Assembly: GCA_020881915.1 (NCBI GenBank)
Contig: JAJFPB010000007.1
Span: forward strand, 1,178,001-1,242,000
Direction: 5' to 3'
Length of the DNA: 64,000 nt
DNA from: Paramyrothecium sp. XJ0827
Taxonomy: Eukaryota; Ascomycota; Sordariomycetes; Hypocreales; Stachybotryaceae
The translations under genes were made by a program, and so were the position numbers. Shown here piece by piece: positions 22,385 to 33,222 of the stretch (position 1 is the stretch's first letter; every line of letters begins with the position of its first letter). The notes beneath the pieces were generated by a model that ran no database searches, was not told the DNA's origin, and saw only the letters and a program-made list of their open reading frames with translations.

Positions 22385-23019
22385 GTATATTTTTTCGTAA
22401 ATAATTTTATGTAAAGCCATGAAGTTGCTGTGAACAGAACATCAACGGGATATTTCGGTGGAGGAGGTACAAAAATAAATATTGACTTTATGAAATTGCC
22501 ACGGAGATTGAAGCTTGCTACCGGTTGACCCTAAATTAAGCCTGCATAGAATAGAAAGATTGTAACTCGATTCCTAAAGCTGCTGTTATTGGAGGAGAAA
22601 TCGAGACTAGTAGCAAAAGCTCTTACCACTGCAACTGTATGATGAGTCTTTTGCCGCATTTCGCGAGTGCAGCAAGAGTGTGTGCATCCTTGAGTCAATA
22701 TGCTCAGTGGTGGGAATAGAACGAGGTCGCTTGGCCAAACCGGAGAAGTCGGCAAGAACAACGGCGGAGAAAACCATGAGCTCCATCCGACCCACAGTAT
22801 CCACATGTGTCATGGGCTCAAAAGTACAATGGCTCGGACTGCAACGTATTGGTAAAGCAGTGCCTCATGAAGTATTGGTAATCGTTGCGGTCTCTTCTTT
22901 GTGACGCGATATCCCCAGTTAAGATGGAGAAGCTTTCTTACGGTAAATGTTCCTGTTCTCTTGTCTTTTTGATCGCTTCTGTACAACTGTCCTACCTGGA
23001 CTCGTTCAGTCTCGCAGTG
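22385..23019. other. intergenic, nothing recognised
   Basis: About 630 bp between the membrane protein gene and the PhzF-like remnant. It may include the remnant's former promoter and first exon. Confidence 0.35.
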
Positions 23020-24043
23020 AGATATCGTGTTGCTGGGACGGACAAAACATCAGTAACGGTAGACGTCTTTGCGACGAAAAAGCAAGTCACATCCTTACGA
23101 TGATAAATTCCTTGCAAAGTGGCCTTGAAGCTTACCTCCAACCTCCTTTAGGTTCAAGGGCGATCAGCTGGCCGTTGTCCAGTCCCTGACGTCCTTCTAT
23201 CACAAGCTCAAATGCAAACGATTGCCAGAGAATTCAACTTTTCCGAAATCATGTTCCTCCGGCAAAACGATGATGGTGATTGAGCAATCAACATATTTAC
23301 TCCAGTCAATGAAATGGACTTTGCCGGTCATCCGGTCATTGGCACTGGGCATGTTATCTTCCAAACCCTTCTTCCCAATCTTGCGCCGCAGTCATTCGGA
23401 TCAGAAATCTCTGTCCAAACGAAAGCTGGACCTGTTGTGCTACGCCACGATTTGAAGAAGGGTACTGTGGCGGCTCAAGTTCCCCATCAGGTTCACGAAC
23501 ATACCCTGCCGACGCGAAGACAATCTCTGCTTGACACGCAACCGGCCCTCGGGGAATACCGGGATTTCTTGAAATAAGGTTACCCATGTATATCCATCGT
23601 CAACGGTGTCAGTTATACATTGGTGGACTTATCAGATGAGCCCAAAGCCTTCGCTGCTATTGCTGCAGGACCAGCCAAGTCGTCGAACTGGACGATGGCT
23701 GGTCAAGCACGTTTGCCGGAGCCATGTATTATCGTCGACTTTCAAAGCCTATTTTGAAAGATGGCACTGTAATGTAGAGTCTTAGGTGCGCATGATCGCT
23801 ATCAATCTTGAAGATCCCGCCTGCGGTAGTGGTTCGTGCGCTTTGGGCGCCCATCTTGCACTTCGCCAAGGAAGCCCAGGTGGCAAGTTCAGGTTCTACT
23901 TTGACCAGGGACAAGAGATTGGACGTGACAGTCAGATAACCGTGGATGTTGTTCTGAATGACTCCGGGAAAGGCGTATCAAGCATAGTTCTTTCTGGAGC
24001 AGCAGTGTCAGTTTCTGAGGGCACCATGCTGTTGCCCGAGTAG
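23020..24043 (+). pseudogene. PhzF-like (phenazine-biosynthesis-fold) isomerase pseudogene
   Basis: Pieces of a PhzF/YddE-family protein lie in order on the plus strand but in different frames. Visible segments: VTVDVFA (N-terminus, near 23.05 kb), FKGDQLAVV (23153), IAREFNFSEIMFLRQ, INIFTPVNEMDFAGHPVIGT (the family's catalytic-region FAGHP motif), ISIVNGVSYTLVDL, WSSTFAGAMYYRRL, and MIAINLEDPACGSGSCALGA (the C-terminal glycine-rich motif). Lesions: a frameshift after QLAVV, an in-frame TGA before INIFTP, a TAA at about 23575, a frameshift near 23.67 kb and another near 23.79 kb. PhzF-like proteins are epimerase/isomerase-type enzymes acting on small metabolites. This copy is dead. Confidence 0.85.
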
Positions 24044-24237
24044 ATCGAGGCTATAGTATTCTTTTCTACCAAGAACACATGATCGTAATTGTCCTGTATT
24101 CTTGTGGTGGAAATTGTGTGTCTGTGAAGCCAGAGTGAAGGCCTGTAGGCGTATCAGCAATTCCCTTCACACTCGATTTCAATCCTCATGCAGCAGCATC
24201 TCGGCAATTCTCCGAGAATGGTGACAACTAAAATTAA

Positions 24238-26656
24238 CTAATTGTCGTGACCTTGTAACGTAGGATGATACGCAAGTTGAGCCCAAAAGTCAATCTCAAA
24301 GTCCCACAAGTCAAGGCTGGCGAATGAATCCCAATCTTGTGTGTCCATTACGGAATCCGGATTAAGTGCTTGTGCTTGTGGCTCTGATGGATTAGACGTT
24401 GTTAGCGAGTCGAGCAAGCTTTGCATAGTCTGAGTTGCACGTCTAAACAATGCAAAGTTCGCCTCTCCAGGTCTGACAATAGCGCCCACTTTCAGCATGG
24501 CCACCAAAACGCTGATGTCCTGGACACATTTCGCTCGGCGCTGTCCTGTCGGACTATCATTGCCAGGGCTATCCAATAAAGCCAACGAAATGACCCCAGC
24601 TGCCGGAAGTCCGTATTGGGCTACCTACGATCAATCAGTGTGAGTTCAGTGTTATTGTCCAGCCTTTGACCCACTTTCCAGACAAGCGATGTGCCAGAGT
24701 AGACAAGTCTATCGCGTAACATGATGGCCACCGTGATATGGGACAACATCTCTTCTGCCACTAGCAGTAGCGCGTCGCCCGGATGTCTCACCTGTCTCGA
24801 CAGTAGCAGATGAAGCAAGAAGAGAGTGTGCAAATAATCCAGGCGAACTCCAACCCGAAAGTCATTCGAGAAAGGATCAATATCTTCATCTCCGAGACTG
24901 CCGGACAGTTTGAAGTGCTCTGGAAGGGCATCCCAAGCATCCTGTACGCCCTTCATAATGACGCTGTAAAAAGTCAGTATTGTTCCAAGTTGTAGGAATG
25001 TGACATTCATCAACAGGTGTTTTACTTTACTTCGTCCGTATCACTGGGGCCTAGTTGAGTTGGGCAACGACGCTTAGATAGTTTCAAAATGTCCTCTTTG
25101 AAAGAAGAGAACCTTGCGGAGCACTGTGTATCCGCAATGTAATTAATAGGGTCAACCCCATCAGATGGCTGTTCAAGAGAGGCACCCGTATCAGATTGTG
25201 ATTGTCCTTCATCAGTGCCTTGACGCGCAAGCAAGTTCGATTGCCAGACTGAAGGATCGTTGATAGGGAGTGCGAAGGTGCAGTATTCTCGCGCTATCCG
25301 AGGCGGCCGGCCGAGGAACACTGCCAACATTTTATCGGCAGTGTATATACGTGCGAAAGCCGATTTGCGAAGTTGAATAATGAAAGGAGGGACACGCGAT
25401 GTTTGGTCGAGCAGCTCATGGTAGCCAAGAGCAAACAGACTGCTTGTGACGTCGCCCATTCTCCTCCACGAGTGATAGCCTAGTTTAGGCGGCATCAGCA
25501 GGTATACCATTCACGAAGGAATCCTGCAGATACTCACTTTGATCTCCATCGATCTGTGTGTGAATTATCATATTTTCATACTGGAAAACCATTTGCAGAT
25601 CGTTCAGGCAATCGAGTGACAGGCAGGATTCTAGACAATTGTCTCCGACATAAGTCAGAGCTTTTACTAAAGCTACCTTCTGCGTGTGAGATGTGTATAA
25701 TGGCGTAAACGACGGAACGTCCATAGCGGCACGGCTTGCAGCTGTGAGGAAGATCCCAAACACTTCGAGCCGCAGATTGTTCCCGGTGATGCGATCGAAG
25801 AATTCCTCTACAGTCATTTCATGTGGCACCACTATTGGTTGCAATGTGTTCTTCAATAAAAAGCGCGACTTTTGTGATGCCCAAGCATCCGAGTAGCTAC
25901 CAGTGTCGCGGGAGCGCCAAAAGGACAGCGTAGCAGCGACACTACGTGAGACGAGAGGCTGTGCAAGAGGGAGATTGGCGCCCGTGGTTTGCCAGGTTTC
26001 TATGAGACGAGCCAGTTGTGCTACATTTAGTCGTAGGATCTGTTTTGTGGTTTGCATGACCTGTTCGACAGTTCTTTTGTTGGGGGAAAATCGTGCGTCA
26101 TCCTCGTCAGATGTATGAGCCGAAGGATCCTGAATGTCGAGCATTGTGTTCACGCTCTGTGGCGTACGGGATGCCATCTGGGCGAATATTGTCGCATGGC
26201 TTGACTGGCCAAGAAACCCTGGGTTGGGATATCGATGCGCTGCCGGCGGGGGCAGCGGCGGTGACACAGCAATCTGAGCCCTGTTTTGGGAGCTGGGGTC
26301 TCGTTCTGGCGATGTATCTCTGCGCAAGGTTCAACCATTCGTCTGCTAGTTATACATCATCAGGTTCCTTACTTTTGCGACTCGTTTGACGCTGTCTTTC
26401 GCTTGAATGGACGGCTTCTATAGTTGCACTGGGCTCCTGCCCCACGGGCATGACATCGAGTACAGACGGGCTTTGCGTGATCACAAGCAAGCTTGGAACG
26501 ACGACAAGGTTCGCATGCTGCCAGGCGCGCGCTCATGTTCCGGTGTCTCCCCAGCTGCCTTGACATCTTGACTTCGGGCTGGCCGGCGTAAACGTGTAGT
26601 AGGGGAAACTCTGTGAGGAATGGCGAAATCTGTGAGCTTCCCTGAGTCTCATTCAT
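24238..26656 (-). CDS. Zn2Cys6 transcription factor
   Basis: Fungal binuclear-zinc-cluster regulator, 731 aa, five exons: complement(join(24238..24624,24675..24963,25026..25479,25538..26319,26373..26656)). All four introns (50-62 bp) restore frame. The zinc cluster is at residues 48-77, C-x2-C-x6-C-x6-C-x2-C-x8-C (ACEPCRRSKLACDHAKPVC...), followed by basic RPFKRK. The middle region carries the fungal-specific MHR features, including SYHSWRRMGDVTSSLFALGYHELL and ADKMLAVFLGRPPRIAREYC. The C-terminus is acidic and aromatic (DWDSFASLDLWDFEIDFW), a plausible activation segment. The start ATG at 26656 could be replaced by a nearer ATG 30 residues on. A RIP-mutated transposon begins 79 bp upstream of the start. 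Target genes unknown; the PhzF remnant is adjacent. Confidence 0.92.
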
Positions 26657-26735
26657 CGGCGTAATCGGAGTAATGGCGATTCCGATTTCACGCTAAGCCA
26701 ATGCTAATGTAACTTACTGTATCCCCTTTTGAGTA

Positions 26736-26782
26736 ACGTGTATGATAAGCGAGCGCGCAATACAAGCGAGCGCGCACTTTTC
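26736..26782 (+). repeat. left terminal inverted repeat of the RIP-mutated element
   Basis: 47-bp TIR containing two direct copies of AAGCGAGCGCGC (the second after AATAC). It matches 28549-28595 in reverse complement except at two positions. Confidence 0.93.
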
Positions 26783-26833
26783 TCCTCAACCACCTAATTA
26801 TATCTTTTAACTTAATTTTCTCAACCATAAATC

Positions 26834-28489
26834 ATGTTATTATCAATCAATGAGGCAAATATTAATCTTGCCCTTCAAGCCCTTAAGAAAGACCCTTAAT
26901 TAACTCCCTTTTGCGCTTTAAAGATCTACAAAGTCTCCTGCCGCACCCTAGAACGCCGATGTGATGGCATTCCTACCTGACGTGATATTATGCCTAATTC
27001 GCGGAAACTATCTGATCTAGAGGAATAGACTCTTATTGAGTATATCCTTGACCTAGATTCCTGAGGATTTCCCCTGTGGCTTAGTGATGTGGAAGAAATG
27101 GCCAACTGACTCCTTGCTGACCGCAATGCGTCACCTGTTGGTAAGCGCTGGGCTTCTAACTTCGTTAAGTGATAACTAGAGCTTATGATGCGATTTAATT
27201 GTAAATATGATTATTAGAGAGCTAAATGCGAAGATCCGGCTACTATTTGTAAGTGGTTCTTACTTATAGAGAATATAATTACGAAATATGGTATTACCCT
27301 AGCCGATATCTATAACTTTGATGAGACTGGCTTTTTAATGGGCATGATCGCAAGCGGTATGGTTGTTATGGGCGCAGAAAGGCGTGGAAGACGGAAATTA
27401 GTCTAGCCTGGAAACTGGGAATGGGTTATAGTTATCTAGGCTATTAATGCGGAAGGCTAGGTGATCCAGCCGTTCATTGTGGTTGCAGGCTAATATTACC
27501 TCTCCATCTGGTACTAAGAAAGCAACCTCCTGGGTGATTGGGCTATTGCTACGACCAAAAATGGCTGGACCAATAATGTAATGGGTTTTAAGTGGCTTAA
27601 GTACTTCGATTAATATATAAAGGCCCGATTAAATGGTTGCTATTGCCTTCTGATCCTCGATGGGCACGAAAGCCACCACTCGACCAAGTTTGAGATATAT
27701 TGTAAGAATAATAATATTGTCACGCTCTGTATGCCGCCTTATTTGTCTTATCTACTCCAGCCTCTTGATGTTGGGTGCTTTGGGCCGCTTAAACACGCCT
27801 ACGGTCGGCAAATAGAGTATTTGATCAGATGCTCTATAACTCATATTTCAAAGACTGAGTTCTTTCCAGCCTTTTACGCTGCCTTTTAAGCTGCAATGAT
27901 AAAAAGCAATATCTAGGGAGGTTTCAGAGGAGCTGGGCTTGTTCCTCTAGATCCAGAAAATATGCTTTCGAAGCTTGATGTGTAGCTACGGACTCTAACA
28001 CCTGTTGAAGAGGAGGCGAGCCTCTTGGGCCCTTGGGTCTTAAAGACTCCAAAGACCGTCCTAGAGGCTAGCTCTCAGTCTGAATTCCTTAAAAGATGAG
28101 TTGAGAGATATCAGAGCAGCTCTCCGATATCTATTTTTGAAGCAATTGAGTCTTTTTCTAAGGGAATGAAGGCAATAATGCATTAGATGGCACTATTGAA
28201 GTCTAAGAACCAAATTCTTCGATAGGCGAATAAGACCCTTAGTAGGCGGCGTAGAGCAAAAAGGATATACCTACGCAATGGAGGGAAGATGACTCTAGAT
28301 GAAGGAAGGGAAGTAATTGATTAGAAGGATGTTAATATGCAGCTAGTGGCCGAATCATCTAGAAGTTATAGTCAAAGAGGGTCGGCGCGACTGAAGGAAA
28401 GGCGTTGTGGAATATGCAGCAAGACTGGTTATAATGCAAGAACATGTTAGGTCGTTATAGAGGTGTCTGGAGAGGAGTATAGCGATTAG
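26834..28489 (+). pseudogene. transposase pseudogene, about 22 in-frame stops, no frameshift
   Basis: Reading from the ATG at 26834, the frame stays aligned with the intact transposase over 552 codons, including NINLALQALKKDP, YNFDETGFLMG (first D), LLILDGHESH (second D), LLQPLDVGCFGPLK (third D), GGFRGAGLVP and the zinc knuckle region CGICSKTGYNARTC. I count about 22 premature stops, mainly TAG, and no insertion or deletion breaking the frame. Several stops sit where the intact relative has Gln (for example N-I-Q-G-G, K-Q-P-G-N, Y-Q-R-A-K, R-T-C-Q), that is CAG to TAG. This is the C-to-T pattern of RIP. The product cannot be made. Confidence 0.95.
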
Positions 28490-28548
28490 TTTTAATTGAT
28501 TAGATGCTTTATTGTGTTTTTATTAATGAATTAGTAATGAAGGTAGTG

Positions 28549-28595
28549 GAAAAGTGCGCGCTCGCTTGTATTGCGCGCTCGCTTATTATATACGT
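28549..28595 (-). repeat. right terminal inverted repeat of the RIP-mutated element
   Basis: 47-bp TIR ending ATATACGT next to TA; partner of 26736-26782. Confidence 0.93.
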
Positions 28596-29088
28596 TATGC
28601 TAAGCAGCAAGGGTGTCAAATGCCCCATATTTGCTTAATCAGCCCACACTTACATATAGTTCTATAGAGGGAGGAGGAGCATGAAGCGAAAGTGAGGTTA
28701 TTCAGAGGTAGATTCTAAACGAAAATATGTCATGGCTGAGAACTGTCACATTTGATTAGGTCCAGAAGGGGAGCGTTCCATGATTTCGGTCAGAGATAAC
28801 CCAAAAATCCATGAACGCCAGGGACTGCTACCAACTTCTCGATTGCTCGGTGCGATTGAGATTTACCCAGGTGCCACTAACGCTCGAATTGACATACAAT
28901 ATAGAAACCACCAAGAGATGGTTTGGGCACCACAGGCTCAGTCATTCTCCGGCTACCAAGAGCAAAATACCCTACATCAGTCCGACGACAGGCTACAAGC
29001 ATGTGTCCACAGTATTAAACATTAATGAATTCCTGTCCCGCAGATCGCCTGAGCGCAGGATGACTCGCCCCATGAGGACCTATCAAAA
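28596..29088. other. intergenic, transposon to HET gene 3' flank
   Basis: About 490 bp. Two overlapping short ORFs of 80-96 codons run in plus frames but resemble nothing known. Confidence 0.35.
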
Positions 29089-32000
29089 TCACACCAACTG
29101 AAACGGCTCAGCAGGTCTCATGAGCCTAACTGCAGTCAATCTCGCCTGTCCCTCCATCAAGACAGACACATAGCACTCCCCAATAAATATCCATTGGCCC
29201 CTCCCATTGGGTCGAATGATATACGGAGTCTGCCCTCCGAAAAGCACGACCACCTGATCGCCAGGCCGTAGGGACGCGGGTCCAACACCGACGTATCCCG
29301 GCTCCAGTAGGAATGGCCTTCTTCCACACTGCGCGCGAAAGACTGCCTGGTGGTGGACCAGGGACATGTGATGGAACGTGTTTTGCCCCGGAGGCACCAC
29401 GATCGAGTCGAGTTCGGCCCGGCTGGCGTGGTTGTTCTCTAGGGTGCTCTGCCGATTAGTCGTGAGGCCAGCCACGCTCATGTATTTGATTGACAGGCTG
29501 AAGTCCTGCAGGTAGTCCTCGGCCGCTATGGTTGCCCAACTCTCAATCAGCCCGCCGACTTTCTCATCCCCAGCCCACCTCTGCAGGGACAAGGCCGCCT
29601 CGACAAGTGGCATTGATGCCGGACACTCGAATGCCTTCTCGGTCGCGTACTGGATACAGGCAACTTTCCACCCAGTCACTTCGAAAATGCTATTAGGGGC
29701 GATCCCCAGACGGCGAATCACTGGCTTATCTTCGCCACAGGCGAGAAACATTGGGTCATGCATCCTAAGCCACGTATTTGGCTGGGCAACGCCTTCGATG
29801 AGAGAGAACGTGCGCTTTGGCGAGTGGAAGTTGGGCACCCAGGAGGGGAAGAATGGAAACGAGTCTCCTGTGTGGCTGTTGAGCCCGTCTAGTCGCCCAT
29901 GAATACGCGCGTGGTTCTCGACAAGTCGACCGTACGTCTCGACCATGGCGCAAAGCATCTCCACCGCATCTACGTCTTCATCGTCAAAGATAGGTTTCAG
30001 CCTGTCCTCCATTGATTTGGCAAGTGCCTTGTCCCCTTTAATCTGCTGGGTGGCCAAGGCAACGGCTGCCGCCGACGTGAGAGGCAGGTTCATGTTCAAG
30101 TCAAGGCCGTCGACCAATCCTTGTAAGGCAAAGATACGATCCGTCGGCCGTCCGCAATTCCAGCCTCGAAGACCTTGGACAAGATCGAGAAGCCTGAAGT
30201 CCCGATCCTGATAGACCCAGCGATGGCGGAGCAGCTGCATCGGGCGAATGCGCCGTCTGATCACATTCATGTATGTCTCTTCGTCCTCAACCTTGGCTTC
30301 CTCATCGATAATGATTTGGTAGTCGTCGGAAGGGTGGAAAAGCTTCGGGTCAATCATTTCGGTCAAGACGGCAAGGTCGGCGCCGTCCCACTCGAACTGG
30401 TATGTGCCTACTTGTATTACCAGCTCCCGTGCGAGAGTAACTTCTTGCAAAATCCACCGTCTCTTCCAGAAAGGCAGCTGAGCGAGGCGGAGTAGAGTGT
30501 CCACGTCTTCTTTTTCCACTGAAGACGAAAAGTGCTCGCGAACCCGATTCCTGGGTCCTCTTGGGTCACTAATATCAATCCACGGAACCCTGGGCATCAG
30601 CGAGTTGGCTTCGCGGAGCTTGCGGAAGAGTTGCGAAACACCGTCTTCGTTTTCTCCCAGCCAGCCAATCACCCGAGTGGCATTCTGGTACACTTTGCGC
30701 ATCAGAGGAACCTGCTTGGCTTGTTCATCCCTTGACGTTTGGTCGATGCATATCTGATCGGTCCAAATGACTCTGTCTTCATTTGTTAACCGCAGGTAAC
30801 GCAGCGCCATCTCGAGATTAGGTTTCACATCGAACTTCTGAGGAGTCTTGCCCTCGCCGAAAGAGAGACCGATATGACCAGTCAACTTTACCTTCTCAGA
30901 ACGCGGAGGGGTATACAGCGGGTCGGGCTTCTGTTGCCAAACATAGGATAGAGCTTCGTAACTGGTCTTTAGTCGAGTCTCGTCCGTGCCCACATAGGCT
31001 GTCTTGAGCGTGCATCTCAACGGCTTCTTGGCGGTTCCTTTGTGTAGGGTGAGGACGCGTATTTCATCGAGTCCAAGCGCCATGTCTTTGTGCGACATTT
31101 TCTGGACAGGCGGTGGAGGTGGCACAATAACCTTCTGAGTTACTCGCACTTTCTTGTTGCGTGGTGGCGATGGGGTTCGCAGGCGAGGTGGCGTCGGCGG
31201 TGTTGGAGGTCGTGGAGGTTTTGGAACGCGACAGCAACAGTACCAGACTACGAATGCCACAATGATGAGTCCAACACCAGCTCCGCCGCCTATACCTCCT
31301 ATCACGGCCGGGGTCCAGAACGAAGTTGGCGACGATGGCGTTGATGAAGTGAACGAATCACCGTCCGGGACTGATGAAGAGCTTGAAGATACGGTCGAGG
31401 ATGTTGTAGTAACTGATGAGCTAAAGTCACTAGTTGTCGTACTCGATAACCAAGAATCGCTAGTAGTCGTAGTCGTCGTGTAATCGCTCGAAGAGAAGGA
31501 CGTCGAGGAATCATCCTCCGAAGAGAATGAAATGGTGGTCGTCGATAATTCGTCTAAGTAGCTTGTACTAGAATATGAGGTATATGATGTTGAGGCGTCA
31601 TTAGAGTCGAGTGGAGAGCACCGAGCATTGTTTCCGGAATCGTAGTAGCAAAGGTTATTGGGAGGGCAGCATATATTGACTCCTTGGCAGAGAAGATCGC
31701 CCGGTCGCTCGCAGGGCTATATGCAGAGGTCAGTCTCCAGACTCTATGCAAAAACGTCAATGGAACTGGATCTCTGTACATTAGAACCGCCACACGAATT
31801 GTCGGGTGCCCCGATGGCAACGCAACATGGAGCCTCTTCCGTGCCTCCAGCGCACACATAGCCCGCGTTGCAGCACACGCTTCCGCAGCACGGATTGTCG
31901 TAACCACAACAGATCCCGCCGGGGCAGAGCAAGGTCAGGATGGGACATCCTTGCCTTTTAAAAATATTGAACGGCTTGCTGAAATCGGGTTGAACTGGGA

Positions 32001-32124
32001 GGATAGCATTGGCGATGGGGTATGCGAGTGTGTTGTTGTCAGCGTACGAGGGGATCAGCGCTGGGACTGCTTTGGCAGACGGAAGTAGAGCAGGCACCCA
32101 TAAGAGAATGGTCGAGACCCTCAT
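29089..32124 (-). CDS. membrane-anchored HET-domain protein with secreted Cys-rich ectodomain
   Basis: Two exons, complement(join(29089..31716,31780..32124)), 990 aa. Exon 1: signal peptide (MRVSTILLWVPALLPSAKA), a short propeptide ending in a Kex2-type KR before QGCP, then a Cys-rich region. The 63-bp intron (GTACAG...TAG) joins NSCGGSN to PCERPGDLLCQGVNICC, so the ectodomain spans it: 18 Cys including six adjacent pairs, granulin-like in spacing. Next come a Ser/Thr-rich stalk (about 155-250), one membrane helix (about 253-274, GGAGVGLIIVAFVVWYCCC), a cytoplasmic Pro-rich linker (to about 320), and a HET domain with YEALSYVW (about 368), IWTDQICIDQTSRDE and QNATRVIGWLG. No stop or ATG lies between the acceptor and codon 322 (ATG at 31098), which would be the only internal start for a separate HET protein. 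HET domains act in allorecognition and cell death; coupling to an ectodomain suggests a cell-surface sensor (inference). Confidence 0.88.
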
Positions 32125-33222
32125 TGTAGTGGCGTTGGGGAGGCTCCAAACCCCGGAACTTGGAAAGGCGAAACAGAGGTACAATTGATGCAGAGGTTGT
32201 TACCCGCAAGTTATCCACAGCTCACCAGACGAATTCTCAACATGCTATCCACTCCATTTATCTTTTCACGAATATGCATTTCAGCCATTTGCGGCTCTTC
32301 GACTCACGGCGCGGCTCCGGATGGACCGCGTCGAGACGCCAATTTTCTTTTGCATTATCACGTTGTGGCGCTTTCAGCTCTGACCCTTCCAGCCTCTTGA
32401 TAACAAACCAGGAGCATTCATTAGCAACCCTTCTCAGCTGGAGTTGAAGGGACTTATCGCATAATTAAGCAGCCTTCCCGGTAGGAGACTGAAGTTCTCT
32501 CTTTTCATCACAATCCACTCTGTTTACGCCGATAACAAAACAACCACAACGGCATATGCCCTTCGTGTAATGAAGTTTACCAATTCGCACTTGCCGCAGC
32601 TCACGTTTTCTGTGACATGGGGTTCTAGAGTGTGTCATTCTTCCCTAGTCCAGGATACGCATGCATGGTGGCGTCCTCAATCCCACACTCATGCCGAGCT
32701 GAACCATGAACTGGTGGCAACTCGGCAACGCCCCTGGTCCGGCACTGCAGAAGCATTGGAAACCTGGGCAAACAATGCCTGGAGGAGCGCTAAGAGAGCC
32801 GCTAACATGGTAGTGGTCCATGGAACCAACAGGTTAGCGCAGCAATGCCCATACATAGCGGCCCCGGGACGGTCATGTGGCAGGTTTGCGTGTACGGCTC
32901 TTCCTCCGCTCCTGTTAATCGCCTTGGTCATTCCGCAGGATTTCTACGCTGGATTGATTTTCCGAAAAAGAAAGAAAGACGGAGAATATTACGTTAATCG
33001 CCTCAAATATGATGGGAGAGGCTTGGGGTGAAAGGATAACTCAGGTAAACACCTAGCTCTGCAAGTGATCACAAGGAAAATAAGGGGCGAGCAAAGTCTC
33101 GAATTATCAGAGATTATGAAAGCCCTATAATGCCTTCCAAATCGTGTTCTTTACATAGGAATTGCGCAGGGATACAAAGCATGTTAACAATTCGGCTTAA
33201 CCCCTATGTACATCCTGCGCCA
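32125..33222. other. intergenic, HET gene promoter
   Basis: About 1.1 kb. A 153-codon plus-strand ORF (32570-33031) lacks recognisable features and is not called. Confidence 0.4.

Larger units (their letters stand above)
26736..28595 (+). mobile_element. RIP-degenerated pogo/Fot1-type transposon
   Basis: 1,860-bp element with the same organisation as the intact one at 1.4-3.3 kb but a different family. TA flanks both ends (26734-26735 and 28596-28597). The 47-bp inverted repeats begin ACGTGTATGATAAGCGAG on the left and differ from the right only at two sites, both transition type. The inside is the remains of a transposase gene with many nonsense codons and no frameshift, the hallmark of RIP. 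It is inserted just upstream of the Zn2Cys6 regulator. Confidence 0.95.

Noticed and set aside
31098..31305. Separate cytosolic HET gene starting at codon 322
   Set aside because: The reading frame, splice junction and Cys-rich, stalk and TM sequence upstream are continuous, so one gene is the simpler model; still testable by transcript data.
32570..33031. 153-codon plus-strand ORF upstream of the HET gene
   Set aside because: No domain, no signal peptide and uneven composition; it lies in the HET gene promoter.
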